Positions 1 to 11,500 of a stretch of 64,000 nucleotides of DNA are shown piece after piece; position 1 is the first letter of the stretch, and the number at the start of each line of letters is the position of its first letter. A program made the translations under genes and the position numbers. The notes below the pieces were generated by a model. That model saw only the letters and a program-made list of their open reading frames with translations. It had not been told where the DNA came from and made no database searches. Source of the DNA: Agelaius tricolor (lineage: Eukaryota > Chordata > Aves > Passeriformes > Icteridae); NCBI GenBank assembly GCA_023055355.1, contig JALJCS010000001.1, forward strand, positions 23,869,881-23,933,880, in the 5' to 3' direction.

Positions 1-3000
1 TTGAAACATCATCTCCCACGTGCCCCACAAGGGTTTGGAGCTGCTGGGGAACTCCTGCACTGCCTCGCCCCTGTCATCACAATGCACAATTAACCTCAGG
101 CTACCCCCAGCAATGGCAAATATCCCTGCAGGCGTGTGAGGGCATGGGTGCTAATGCCGCAGGGGAGAAAGGAGCAGCCCCAGAAGAGGGACTGGGAGGA
201 TTCTCTCCTGCCTGTCAACCAGACCTGCTGCTGCCACCACTCAGGTCCCTGGGGGCATCCTCTAGTGGCTGCCAGCAGCATGGCCGCCAGCCCCCGGGGA
301 CAGAGACGGGAAGGAACGTGCCAGGAGGAAGGCAAGTGTGAGAAATAATAACACAAATAATTAAAAAGCCCAAGCACTGAAAAATAACGTTTTGATTGAT
401 GGTCTGCGGCTCTGCGGTACCGTGGATGCTTCTCAGTTACTATTTGAGGTCCAGGAACACTGAAGGTTCCTTCAGGAAGGACAAAGGCTGGCAACTCACT
501 AGTTCTTCCTGTCCTAATAGAAGGTTTTTGTGGTGGACCTTTCCCGCCCATCCTGGCGCTATTGCACTGAGCTGGAGAGCAGCTGGTAACTGGGATTTTT
601 CTAAAGCAAGCCTGGTGGTTTGCATTGCTGCTGCCCTTGCTGGTGAAGAGTGAGTGTGTAAAATGAGAGGGAAGGTGATTATCCATCAGGGACTATTCTG
701 TCCTCTTGCCATGAAGAGGATGAGAAGTGCTGTTTCTTGAGAGAGCCTATTCATGTTTTTGTGCAATAAGTAATGGCTCTGAAATAGCATCTCTCCTGGC
801 AAAACATCCCACAACCATTGTAGCACCTGTTGTGTTTCACTGACTCTTTTGGGGCTCAGCTAAGAGACTTGAGTTTGGAAAATGTATTTATCTGACAACC
901 TGGAGTTAATTCTAGATAAAGGAACTTGAAACCATTTCCTTTCTTGACAGTGATGACAGTGAAACTGTAATTAAAGTGGAAAAGAATTCTGTACCAGGTC
1001 TGCAGGTCATGAGGAAATACAGTGAAATACTTCCTGCCCACAGCAGGTGTAAGCCTGGTGCTGCTCTGGATATGGGTAATTTCATATTCAGGAGCACAGG
1101 TGAATCTGAAAACCTGTCAGCTTAATAATTTAACATTTAGATACCCATGATAAATCTGATGCAGCAAAATCATGTAAGTGTATACACTACGGTGTTTCCT
1201 CTAATTCAGGAATCAAAGTAGTGAAGTAGAACATGCAGGACATGCTTCAGGGCTCACTGATCCCTCCAGATTTACTCTTCTGCCTATAAACAAAGGAAAC
1301 AGGAGGGGCCCTCATAAATCACTGCTGGGAGATGATCAGTAAAAATCCAGGACCTGATGTTCAGGAAGGGACACTCACCTACTAATTACCTTTGAGTAAA
1401 GACCTTTGAGACTTCGGGTGGTCCCTCCAAGGTCATCAGGGACAGCAATCAACACTACCAGAACAACCAGGATTAGGAAAAGCGCTGCTTATTTAAGTAG
1501 TTTTCAACAGCTGGGGACTTGAAGTGGCAAAAACTACCCCACCCATCAACTTGACTCGCCGTGCTTGGGGGCTTTAAAAGGGATTGGGTAACACTTTTTA
1601 AGTGGGAATGAATGCTTCCCCATTGTCCCAGGCCTGGAACAGACAAAACCCTGTGCAAGCATCGGCACAAACCGGGCAGCTGAGGGCTGTCTCTGGCCGA
1701 GCAGCCTGGAGGAGAGAAAGGTGATGGGGGATCATCGAGAAGCGTTCTGGGGTGGGGATAGTTTAAAAAAGAAAGCTTTTTTTGCCTGGCATCTGCTTTT
1801 CTTAAAAAGCTTTTTCTTGGCTGCTATTTGTCTTTAGTTTGGCACTTCCTACCTCTTCAAATAGAAAATGCTGAAATTGATCCATAGCAGATAAAAGCTA
1901 ATTGCTGCAAGAATGTTTGAGTTAATGGTCTCCTCAGAGGTTGTCTATTAAATTCAACTGTATAATTCATATGCCAATATTGGAGAAAAAATGGTAGAAC
2001 AAAATATTCAAATTATTATTGATTTCACCATGAATCTGTTCAAATTCAAAATCTAGTTAAAAATTATAATGTGTATGTATAACAATACAATATTGATACC
2101 TTTCCAAAAAGTTATGCCTGCTAACCTACATATAAGCTACAAATTTATCAGTTAAGAGAGAGGAGCATAAACAATTTAATCTGGTGTTTGTTAAACAGTC
2201 TGGTGCTCGGCCCTGGACCAGTCTTAATCTTTCCATCTTCAGGGGTGTAAGATATAAAATACATAAATACCTAAACCATGGAAGTGCCCTTGGCAAAAAG
2301 AATAATTTCCTGGCCCAATCTTTCTTTCACAATGCTCTGTGATATGAAATGTGTGCCTTTCTGAGGCTTTCTTTTTTCCTTTCCCTAGGAGTGGCTATAT
2401 TTCACTGCAGGAATAATGATGCCTAGCTTTACCTTTGATGGGAAGCTATTGTGTAGAGAGGTTTGCTCATGTACCCTCACCTATGGTTTTGCTTTCAGTT
2501 GTAACTGGGTGGTGTGAGCAGGGACACTCTCGAGGAACAATGTGATAAAAATGCTGTACCTCACTGTACAATTATCAGGACGAGAAAAGTCTGATTTTTG
2601 ACTTTTTTTTTACCTCCTTACACAGGTAACTTGGTAGGCTACTATTTTTGTGGCATGTGAGGTGACTGCAGGTTCTGAGGCTGGAAACAGAAGCAAGTTC
2701 TAAATTCACTGCTGGGATAGTTGTAAATTCTGGGAAGAGTGACTTGACCTGCTGTACTCTGTGGCTCCTGTACTTTGCTGGGGCACACTGTGGGGGTTTT
2801 GGTGTGGTTTTGCTCTGGGTAATTCCCAGAATTTCAGCCATGATTCATATGGTGGTGTGTAACATGTTCAGAAAACACAGCTTTTTTTTGACCTCCAAGA
2901 TGGTCATTATGAGTATTTGTTTGTATTATTGTGATGCCTGGGGTGTAGCATTCACTGCTGAAAAAATAAGAGTTAGAAATCAAAATTTATATTTGCAGAA

Positions 3001-5600
3001 ACAGGAAAGAAATATGTTGGGAATTAAAAGAAGCTTACAAGAAGCTCATTATAGTCATTACTGCTGGAAAACATCTCAGAATAACAGGTGGATCCCCCAG
3101 TCAGTCAGATAAATCAGATCATGATGTGAATGGAAATGCTGAAATTTCCCCAAGTTGCATAGATTCTTTTTCTTGCTATTCCTGTCTTTCCCTGTATGTG
3201 TTGAAATTGGCTGTTTAGTAAAACCTGAAGCAATTCCAGGTAAAATCACTGAGATTTGATCCTTGTCTACATGCAGCTATTGCTTAAATAAGAAACTTAA
3301 AAAAAAAAAAAAAATCCAAGCCTTCAAATATATAATGCATAGAAGTGTGTAGGAAATTGTCTTATGCATGTATTTCTTACCTGTTTTTTTTTCACGAAAC
3401 AATTCTACTACAGCTCACATCAGAATCTATGTAAATGAAAGAGAGCTGGCTAAAGAGAGAATGGAAGCAACTTTCATTTTTGTTCCTGTGACTCAGAGAA
3501 GCAGGGGCAGACAGAGGGAAAAGCCTGGACTCCAAAGGGAACCCAGGGAGGCTGATCCCTCTCAGGACAGACCTCAGGGTGAGGGGATGGCCCCATGGGA
3601 GCAGCAGCAAAGCTCCCGCTGCTTCTCTGGATGCAAGTTTTGGTCTGTGCCACCCCTCAGAGCCTCAATAAATGGCAACACTCAAAGCTCTGTGTGGCCT
3701 GAAAAACAGCCTCAGTTTTCTCCCACACGCTCAGTGTTGTGTATCTTTGCATGAAGTGTTTTATTCCCTCCACAGACACACACAGGAGCTTTACAACGCT
3801 GAGTAACAGCCCTGTGGGGGGCTAAGGAACTTTCACTGGCCTTAAAGATTTTGGTGAGGCCACTGGCTGGAGGAGGCCTGTCCAACTAGGCTGTCTTTCA
3901 AAAATGTCTGACACAGAACTGCTTTCCTGACTCCCTGTGGAAAATGGTTCTGCAGGTCAGTGCCCCCCACTATTTTGATAAACTTTCTGCCTGTAGCTTC
4001 TCTTCAGGGCAAATTTGCACAAGGGTTTTGGTGCTGATGTTCTGTTATCCCATGCCTCCAGCAGGCATTTGTTTTTCAGCCCCTTGTGATGTCTAGCATC
4101 ATTAATGTCTTTAAAGTACATTATTTTTAAAGAAGCTCCTGGTGGAACTGGTGGCACTGTGATGCAAACCAGAGCTAGAGTTCTTGAAGAGACTTTTTTC
4201 ACTTCAGTTGTACATTATGCAGGGTAAGTGATTGCTAGCTGATTAGAAATACCTACAGGGTTGCCTTCTCTTCCTTGGAGACCCAAAAAAGTTGCAATTT
4301 CTATACTGAATAGCCCATGAGCATGCTAGTAACCTTTACTAGTGCTTAAATTCTTTCAAAAGAGTCTTGAATTTCTGTTATGATTCTACATCAGGAAAGT
4401 AAAATTCAAAAGAAGTGTATGGAAACCTGTGCAACTCTGTGTGTATATATATATATATATATATATAGATATATGAGGTTATATGAGATTGTATGTTTAG
4501 AACTATAAATCACATTTAGGTATTTGCCTGACCAACTTTTTCTGGACTTACTGTTCTCAGATTGAATCTTGTTTCACACCATGCCTGAGACCAAGAGCCA
4601 GTTATGTGTTTTGTATTACAAAGGTAATGCTAAATCTTTAGGGTAATTGTCTGGCACCAAGTTCCTGAAAAGTATTACCTGCTAACTGTGGTTTGACCAA
4701 AGTCAAGTATTTGGAGGAAAGAAAACAGTAGGAGCTGGGATGTCAATAACTGGTTTGTGAAAAACATCCCCAAGGAAGTAATTCCAGAGAGAAACTGAAG
4801 TTCAAACTTCCATGTTTTGACTCCTGTTCTGTTTATTCAGGCAGTACTGCATGCCATGGGCCGGGAGCTGGAACAGGACATGGCACTTCCATGGGAGGAA
4901 GGCTGGGAAGACTCAGTGCACCCCTGGTACTGCCTGGGGTCTCTTTCCCTGTCTGGATCTGCCGAGATCCATCGCCACAGGAAGGAGGTGTCCATGTTTA
5001 GAGCTTGGGGCAAGCAGAACAAAGGCATTACTGTAATTCTTACAGGCTGAACATTTTGCAGTCTCAAGGCTAGAGGATGCTAACAGGATTGATCTGGAGA
5101 ACAATTAACTACAAAATCAGGTTCTGTACCAAGATGGATGTGTTAAGATAACTTGACAGCCACAACTGATCACATCCCTCTAACAAAGGATATAAATGAT
5201 TACATTAAAGTAAGACTGAGGGTGTATTCTTTAAATCATTTTATGATGCTGTCAGTGCAAAGAAGACTCACTAGTAAAGGAACAACTAAAATAATTCAAA
5301 ACAAGTATATTTGAAATGCAAAATCCAATTCAGTCAAAAAAATATACATTAACAGAAGTAAACAAAACTGAAAATTGTCAGGAATATAAAAAAAAATCCC
5401 TTTTGCCCTCCCCCTTTAAATTAAATATGCTGAAAACAACTTACATAAAAACATTCTCTGCTCAGGACCAGACAAGCACCTAAGTGAAGTTTCAGGTACT
5501 TCTCCTGTGAGTGATGCAGTTTTTGATGGTTCAGCTAGGATTTAGTGTCTGTTAGAGGCACATAGATGATGGCTGCATAGCATAAAGAATTTTAAGTTTT
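1..5600. other. intergenic sequence, no recognisable gene
   Basis: AT-rich sequence with short open frames on both strands. None resembles a family I recognise or has convincing exon structure. The longest open frame (minus strand, 96-686, 196 codons) has no recognisable domain, and nothing here resembles PRPH2, the gene that lies beyond TBCC in human. Small structures present are an AT microsatellite near 4.44 kb, an A-run at about 3300-3314 and a 12-bp palindrome (AAAAAGCTTTTT) at 1804-1815. Confidence 0.55.
4444..4467. repeat. (TA)n microsatellite
   Basis: About twelve uninterrupted TA units, preceded by GTG and followed by GATATATG. A simple tandem repeat, probably length-polymorphic. 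Confidence 0.9.
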
Positions 5601-6201
5601 ACAATAAAGCTTTATGCTAAGGCAAGATAAACAATTTATTTATTGAAAAATGTCACAAGTTAAGGAGGGGTTTTAGAAACCTAAAACTGCTGTGTATACT
5701 TTATATATGGACAGTGGTCACTTCAGCACCACTAATAGGGCACTGTAAAGACACTGCATTCCACAGTGTTGCTACTTTTTTCTTATTATTATTTAGCAAG
5801 AGTGAAGAGACTTAAATCATTCTGCACTTTATGCAAAGTAACATGCAAATCTGGAACTGGAATACAGTGCTTCATCTTTCTGTTTTGCTGACTCTCTCTG
5901 CCAGCACTGCAGGTATGCAGCAGCAGAGTGCTGCAAATTAGGATCACAGCACACAAAGCCTTTTGTCTGGAAAACTAGTGGGACATCCCTGAACATCTCT
6001 GCCCTGAAGCTTCAGCTTGCAGAGGAACAGTTAACCCAGCTTCTGTGATGTTCATCAGCACTTGCTGAATGCCTCCGAGCTGCTTACAGAAGCAGCATCC
6101 TTTCACATGCCATTTATAGATTGTGAAGCTTTAGTATTTATACAGGCTCCATAGGTTTCTGAATTTTGAGTAATCAATATATTAGGAGAGCATTTTAGAT
6201 G

Positions 6202-6207
6202 TTTATT
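6202..6207 (-). terminator. candidate TBCC polyadenylation signal
   Basis: TTTATT on the plus strand reads AATAAA on the minus strand, about 670 nt past the TBCC stop codon. That would give a 3' UTR of ordinary length for this gene. A doublet of the same signal at 5635-5644 is an alternative. I see no strong GU-rich downstream element, so the site is tentative. Confidence 0.3.
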
Positions 6208-6875
6208 GGAACACCTTTTTCCTTTAGACTTCTCTCACTTGAAATAAAAGCCTACAGCCAACCTATAGATTTAACCCAATTCAACAGGAACTGGCTCATC
6301 GTTGCACCATAGCCTATGATGCATCTCAGTCTGCTGCACCGTGCAGTTGCAAACTCTCCCTTCAAATGAACCTTTTTTCACCCCATGACCTCACAGCAGC
6401 ACTGCCCCGCACTCCCCCTAAGAGACACTGTGCTGCCATCAGAACATGAGAACCACACAAACATGGGAAATTTGGTATTTGATCTTTTCATTCCAGTACA
6501 GTTTGCACTACTTGCAGCTATTTCAGAGTCTGCCCAGGTGAATGAAAGCAGCACAACGGCTCTAACAGAGGTTCATCGTTGTTTGTGTATCAGTGTCCTA
6601 AGTGTCCCACCTTAATAGGTTTTAACTCACAAGGAGGTACTTCAGAAATTGGCAAATCCCACAGTGATACATACAGATTATAGCAGCAACTCGTGCAAGA
6701 AGAGTAAACTCTATTTGACTGGTATGCTTCAACTAAGAAACCCAGCCATATATTGTAATTCGAAATTTGAATAGAGAATGGAATAATTTAATGGCATATC
6801 GGGGATTAAGTCCCACAGTTTGTGGATCAGTGCGTTTACACGAGGATCTCTAGCACGGCAGAGCTGCCTCCGCAG

Positions 6876-7910
6876 TCAGTCCCAGCAAGTGATTCTCTCC
6901 TGCTCGGGGATCAGGCTCCAGTTGGGCGAAGGCCTGTCAGTCGCCAGCCAGTCAAAGTCATCCACCAGGTTCCAGTTGTTACTGTTTCTGTCCAGCCCAG
7001 ACGACTCGAAATCTCGCTCGATACCGGGATAGCTCCAGGAGTACGGGGCGAAGGACACCTCCGAGCAGGCCTCGATCACGGCCCGGCTGGTCACTTGCAC
7101 GTAGACGCGGCAGTCGCGGGTGCGGTGGGTGCGGAGCTGCTGGCAGGCCAGCGCCAGCAGGCAGTCGCTGCAGCCGTCCACCAGCACGGAGGTGGACACG
7201 GGCCCGCAGAGCACGGTGCAGCCACTGCAGTCGCGCACCCGCAGCGTGTTGGGGTTGCCGCGGAGCCGCACCCGACAGCCGCGCAGCTCCGACAGCAGCA
7301 CGTCCCGCTGCAGCAGCTCCGCGGGGCCGAGCTCCAGCTCCGCGTCCTGGGCGCCGCTGAACCCGCACAGCGGCGGCCCGCCCGATTCGCCCTCGGCGAG
7401 GCCGGGGCCGGAGTCGGGCGCGGCGGGGTCCGGCGGGACGGGCTCGGCGGGGCGCGGGGCGCTGCCCGGGGCCGCTTCTTTCTTGAGGGCGCGGAAGGCG
7501 AATTTCTTCTTGGGCTGCAGCTGCTGCCGCCGCGCCGCCAGGTCCCCCTGCAGCCGCGCCACGGTCTCCTGCCCCTGCCGCACCTCGTAGGGCGCCAGGA
7601 ACCGCACGCTGCCCGTCAGCAGCTTCTGCAGCGCCTGCAGGCGGGCGGCCGCCTCCTCCAGCGTCCCCGCCGCCAGCAGCGCCTCCACGGCCTCCCGCTC
7701 CCGGGCGAAGGCGGCCAGGAAGAACTCGCTCTGCTCCTCCTTCACTACCTGCGCCTCCTTCTTCTGCCGCTGCCGCTCCACGCCCTGCTGGCGCTCCGCT
7801 TCCCGCCGCTGCAGCCGCTCCGGCAGCACCACGGCGGAGGCGGCCGAGCCCGCGGCCACCTCGGGCTGTGAGGGAGCCGCCACGGCCGCGGACTCTCCCG
7901 GCGCCGCCAT
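6876..7910 (-). CDS. TBCC: tubulin-folding cofactor C (TBCC), single-exon gene
   Basis: This encodes the cofactor that, with cofactors D and E, stimulates GTP hydrolysis by beta-tubulin and releases native alpha/beta heterodimers in the cytoplasm. The frame codes 344 residues, against about 346 in human. Residues about 28-140 are rich in E, R, Q and A, consistent with the N-terminal helical spectrin-like tubulin-binding domain. A P/A/G-rich linker covers about 145-185. From about 195 onward is the beta-helical C-CAP/TBCC domain, with repeated short strands. The family motif QQLR lies at 257-260, so R260 is the predicted arginine finger. The C-terminus (about 285-344) contains SFAPYSWSYPG and the aromatic-rich tail of the family. 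The frame is open for 76 codons upstream, but the ATG at 7910 starts MAAPGESAAV, lies in a GCCGCC-type context and gives the expected length. The gene is intronless as in other vertebrates, very GC-rich, and divergent to BICRAL. Confidence 0.97.
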   Translation of the reverse strand: MAAPGESAAVAAPSQPEVAAGSAASAVVLPERLQRREAERQQGVERQRQKKEAQVVKEEQSEFFLAAFAREREAVEALLAAGTLEEAAARLQALQKLLTGSVRFLAPYEVRQGQETVARLQGDLAARRQQLQPKKKFAFRALKKEAAPGSAPRPAEPVPPDPAAPDSGPGLAEGESGGPPLCGFSGAQDAELELGPAELLQRDVLLSELRGCRVRLRGNPNTLRVRDCSGCTVLCGPVSTSVLVDGCSDCLLALACQQLRTHRTRDCRVYVQVTSRAVIEACSEVSFAPYSWSYPGIERDFESSGLDRNSNNWNLVDDFDWLATDRPSPNWSLIPEQERITCWD

Positions 7911-8520
7911 CTTGCCGCTCGCCTCCCCTGCGGTCACCAAGCGGCGCGCGGATTGGCTGCCCGCAGCCCTGACTGCGTCGCCGCCGCCGATTGGCGGCCC
8001 GGGTGGCGCGCGGCGGGGGAGGGCGGGAGGGCCGGAGGGAGGGGTCCCCCGCGGTCTTAAAGGGGCCGCCGCCTCTCCGCGGGATGGGGTGAGTGCTGGC
8101 GGCAGGTGCCGTGCGGGGCGGGTTATCCCGCTTCCCAAATTAGCTCCCGGGATATAAATGAGCCCCCGCCCCGCTCCCCCGCTGTGCCCGCGCGGAGCTG
8201 CCCGCTTCTCCCCGTTGCTGTGCTTACACCCACACCTCCCCTCCCGGGCCGCGCCCGTCGCCGCCGGCCCTGGGCGCGGGGGCTCCCGCGAGCGGCGGGC
8301 TCGGGAAGGGGCGGCTCGGCTCGGTGCGGCCTCGGGCGGGAGGCGGAGGGGCCGCAGCCCAGAGCTCCACCTGCCCTCCCGGGCGGGCTCGGGGCCGCCC
8401 CGAGGCGCCCCGCGCTGCCCCGTGCTCTCCGGAGGCGCCGGGCGGTCGCGGCCCCATGCCCGGTGGGGTCCCCCGGCAGCCTCGCACGGCCGGCGCCGTC
8501 GGGAGGCTCCGTGCTCTAAT
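6990..8520. promoter_or_regulatory. CpG island over TBCC and the divergent promoter
   Basis: Dense CG dinucleotides and very high GC run from the 3' half of TBCC through its start and into the upstream region, then stop sharply near 8.52 kb where AT-rich sequence resumes. This is the usual form of a constitutive vertebrate promoter. The GC content also produces long spurious open frames on the opposite strand. Confidence 0.85.
7952..7994 (-). promoter_or_regulatory. two inverted CCAAT boxes (NF-Y-type)
   Basis: ATTGG occurs at 7952-7956 and 7990-7994, that is CCAAT on the minus strand facing TBCC, about 42 and 80 bp upstream of its ATG. Start-to-start spacing is 38 bp. Both have GC-rich NF-Y-like flanks (GATTGGCTG, GATTGGCGG). 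Paired CCAAT boxes are common in TATA-less and bidirectional promoters. The factor assignment is inferred from the motif. Confidence 0.55.
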
Positions 8521-8586
8521 AAACCTTCCCTGCTGCCTCCCTCTCCCCAGTGAAGTGGCCGAGGAAAAGGCTGCTGAGCCTTGCAG
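8153..8586 (+). promoter_or_regulatory. plus-strand promoter and candidate BICRAL 5' non-coding exon
   Basis: A TATAAA at 8153-8158 in GC-rich surroundings could drive plus-strand initiation near 8180-8190. The first good donor downstream is CAG|GTAACT, with the exon ending at 8586. A pyrimidine-rich acceptor (CTCTCCCCAG, ending at 8550) would alternatively define a 36-nt exon at 8551-8586. Another donor-like GGG|GTGAGT follows 8088. In human, BICRAL starts close to the TBCC promoter in divergent orientation, which suggests this is the distal BICRAL promoter. Exact exon limits cannot be decided without RNA evidence. Confidence 0.35.
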
Positions 8587-11500
8587 GTAACTGCAAAGGT
8601 GCTGCCAGGTGGATCGATTTCTTCCTCGCTGCTTATTTGGTTTCTGGAATGTTTTGTTCCAGAAGAGAGTTCGGTTCTTGAGGGAAAAGTGGGAGCAGTG
8701 CCAGTGGATTACTGTGCCCCTGAGGGAGGGCTGTATGAGCAATCCACAGAGGCCTGTATGGAAACACGGGAAGGAAGGCTTTTATAATTAGGAGATGTGT
8801 ATTAAAGTAAATTTGCAGCAGGAACCAGAAATTAAGTACACTGTCTGCAAAGTAGACAGACCATTGTTTTGCTGTATTCATTTGAGATTTTTTTTTTTCC
8901 TATTATTTGGATTTTAATTTGTGCAAAGAAAGTTAACACTAAGCACTCTTTTAGTAATATGGAAACAAATCTAACTCCTGTCTATTTCTACAAATGCCAT
9001 CTCCTTCCCCTTGTCATTTTGAAATTACTTGTAGCAAATTGACACAGGACCTAAGACTGTCCATTGAAACAAAAAGGTGGTAAACCCAAAGAAGATAATC
9101 TGATTTTTCTGTCTTCTGTTTGGCAATAGCATGAGTTTTTTACCTTATGTTCCTGTTTGGAAGTATAGGTTGTTATGTCCCTTAAGGTTAGCATTTAAAA
9201 GTACCCTTAGCTTCAAAGTAGCTGTTGTTTTCTGTTTCCTGAGAATGTGGTTTAATTTCTGTGTTAGATATGATATAATGTTGTTAGAATGTATGGAGTA
9301 CTTGAACCTTATATGCAATAATGTCAGTCCAGTTTGGATGACAGAGGAAAGGCAATGAAGTGCCTTTAATCCTTGCAAAAGACTCATACTAAAATAGAGA
9401 ATATTCTTTCCTTAATAGTGTTAGCATATAAACTAAAGGGATTGCAAGGGATCCTTACGTAACAGTAGCACTTTGGAGCAGGTTGCATGGGCAGTGGGAT
9501 AGGTGTTTGATGCATTACAGCTCTTAATGCAGCATTACATCTGTTGCACTACTGCAGTGTTCAGAATTTTGGTTCTGAAGAATTAGATTGAGTCTTAAAA
9601 AGTAAAACCTCTTATGCTGTAGAATGGCACTGTGCTCAGACATGAAAAAGGAAGGGTATTGAAATATTCTCACTTGGTATTTTTTCCTAGCAATGTGTTT
9701 AAATAATACATTTAGTAGTATCATTAGGGTTTTTTTTTTCCTAATAAAGAGTAAATCCACTCCTGTAGTTATTCCAGCAATGTTCCATTAGGCAGGAATA
9801 TGGTGCAATTAATTTTCCATAAGAAAAAAATTCCTTATTTCCATGTTGTTGAAAGATGTGGAAGTTTCATTTTAGCTGGGAGGCTCTGTTTGCCTTATGC
9901 TTCCTTGAGTCTAGCTAATACAGGTGGTAACAGTGATGGAAGGGCTTATCCTGTACGTGAGGATATTGACAGAAAAAGGTTTTTGCTGTTTTTCATATGC
10001 ACAAATATTCTGGAGTATGGCTTTGGTATTGTTAATGCAGATGTGAGCCCGTAGATGAACGGCACTGGGTAAAAGAACTTCATTTGGAAGGATTGCAAGC
10101 AAATGTTAGTGTGCACAGCACAGAATAAATGTTAAGTATTTTATGCTGTACTATAATTACTAATTACTTCTTATTGTATCTGGGCACTTGGAATGCTAGG
10201 TATTCTGAATTGTTTTTTCTATAGGTGATTAGAGGTTTAAATTCATGAGGACCAAATACCCTTGTGAATATGAGCGTCTGGGAGAGACTGGAAACTTCTC
10301 ACCTTGCTAATGTGCACAATTGTTATTTTGGTCAAAAGCAAAAGTATACCCAGAGACAAGAAGGTAAAATGTGTGACCATGATGAAAAATTCAAAAGGGA
10401 GCTGTAAAATTCTTCCAACTGTTTCATCATGATGTTCCAAAATTACTTTCCACACTTACAATTTGAGGTTTTGTATAATCTATATTGGCATGTGCGTTTT
10501 TATTTTTTTTTGGTGGTCACACAAAGACTGACAATTTTCCTCCCGACTTTGCTGGCAGCAACTTCTATGTTTTGAGGCTGCTGTGTGTGCCAGACAGTAA
10601 CCACCTGAATAAAATGTAAGCTTTCTAGCTCAGGCTTGGAGTCACTTGGGTAAGCTGTAACAAGTAGTTTGGCTGTTTGAGGATATGAGAAAAAGTAAGG
10701 TACATAATTCTGTGTTATATTTTTTCCTATTTTTTCCCTCTTGTCTGTGCTTTTGTTCCTTTCTGGTTTGAAGGTAGTAGCAGTCATTTCAGTGAGACCT
10801 TGTGCCATTGTTTGAACTCTACAGTGTCATTTATTTTATGTGAAGGTGCAGGTTGCACTTGTTTACTTTGATCTAGTGCTGTGAAAGTGTGGAAACATGA
10901 GCTCCGTGCGTGCTTCCAGGTTTAAGTCTGTGTCCCATGGTTATCAGTCATGAATGCTATCTGCCTGAAATATTTCCTACTGATTTGCTATAGCTCAACA
11001 GCATTATCTCATAGCCTTTTAAGTGAGATGTATTGTGTAGTTCAGCTGAAGGTTCAAGATCCTGTCTTGTTCCATCATTATTTTAAGAAGAGTGGGGAAT
11101 AAAAGGGAGATCCACAGAGGCAACTGTGTGCTCAGCCTCATAATAATGGATTCTTACACCTGAGGTTCCTGTGCTTGTAAAAGTCAGGGACCTCAGAGAT
11201 GCGGCGTGATCTCAAGGTGTAGATTTGCAGTCTCTCAAGCAGAGGAAGGAAGGAAGTGGAGTTATTCCTTCTCATCAGTATGTATTCCCAGCACTGACAA
11301 TTTTTATTCCAAAGGATGTTATGCATGTATGTTGCACCATCGCACACACAAAAACGCTGTGCGTGTTTTCAAGAAAAGCAGCAGCCTCTGTGCCTTGCAT
11401 GGAGCCCTTATCTGATAGATGTGATCTCTGTCTGTTAGACTGAGTTTCTGCAGCAGAGATTAGCAGAGCAGCGTAATTACTGCTGGCTACAAAGTAGGTA

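Noticed and set aside
96..686. 196-codon minus-strand open frame at the window's left end
   Set aside because: No domain, homologous feel or splice context; mixed composition typical of chance open frames. It does not resemble PRPH2.
5579..5618. Inverted repeat AGCATAAAG / CTTTATGCT with a 22-nt loop near an AATAAA
   Set aside because: Only 9-bp AT-rich arms with a long loop; expected by chance in AT-rich sequence.
6822..7871. 349-codon open frame on the plus strand, antisense to TBCC
   Set aside because: It is the reverse strand of a GC-rich coding sequence, with the A/G/R/L/P-rich composition expected of such shadows. It has no recognisable domain, and TBCC on the other strand explains the conservation.
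7911..8138. 76-codon N-terminal extension of the TBCC frame
   Set aside because: The extension is P/G/R-rich, overlaps the CCAAT-box promoter region and would lengthen TBCC well beyond the family. The MAAPGES start is better supported.
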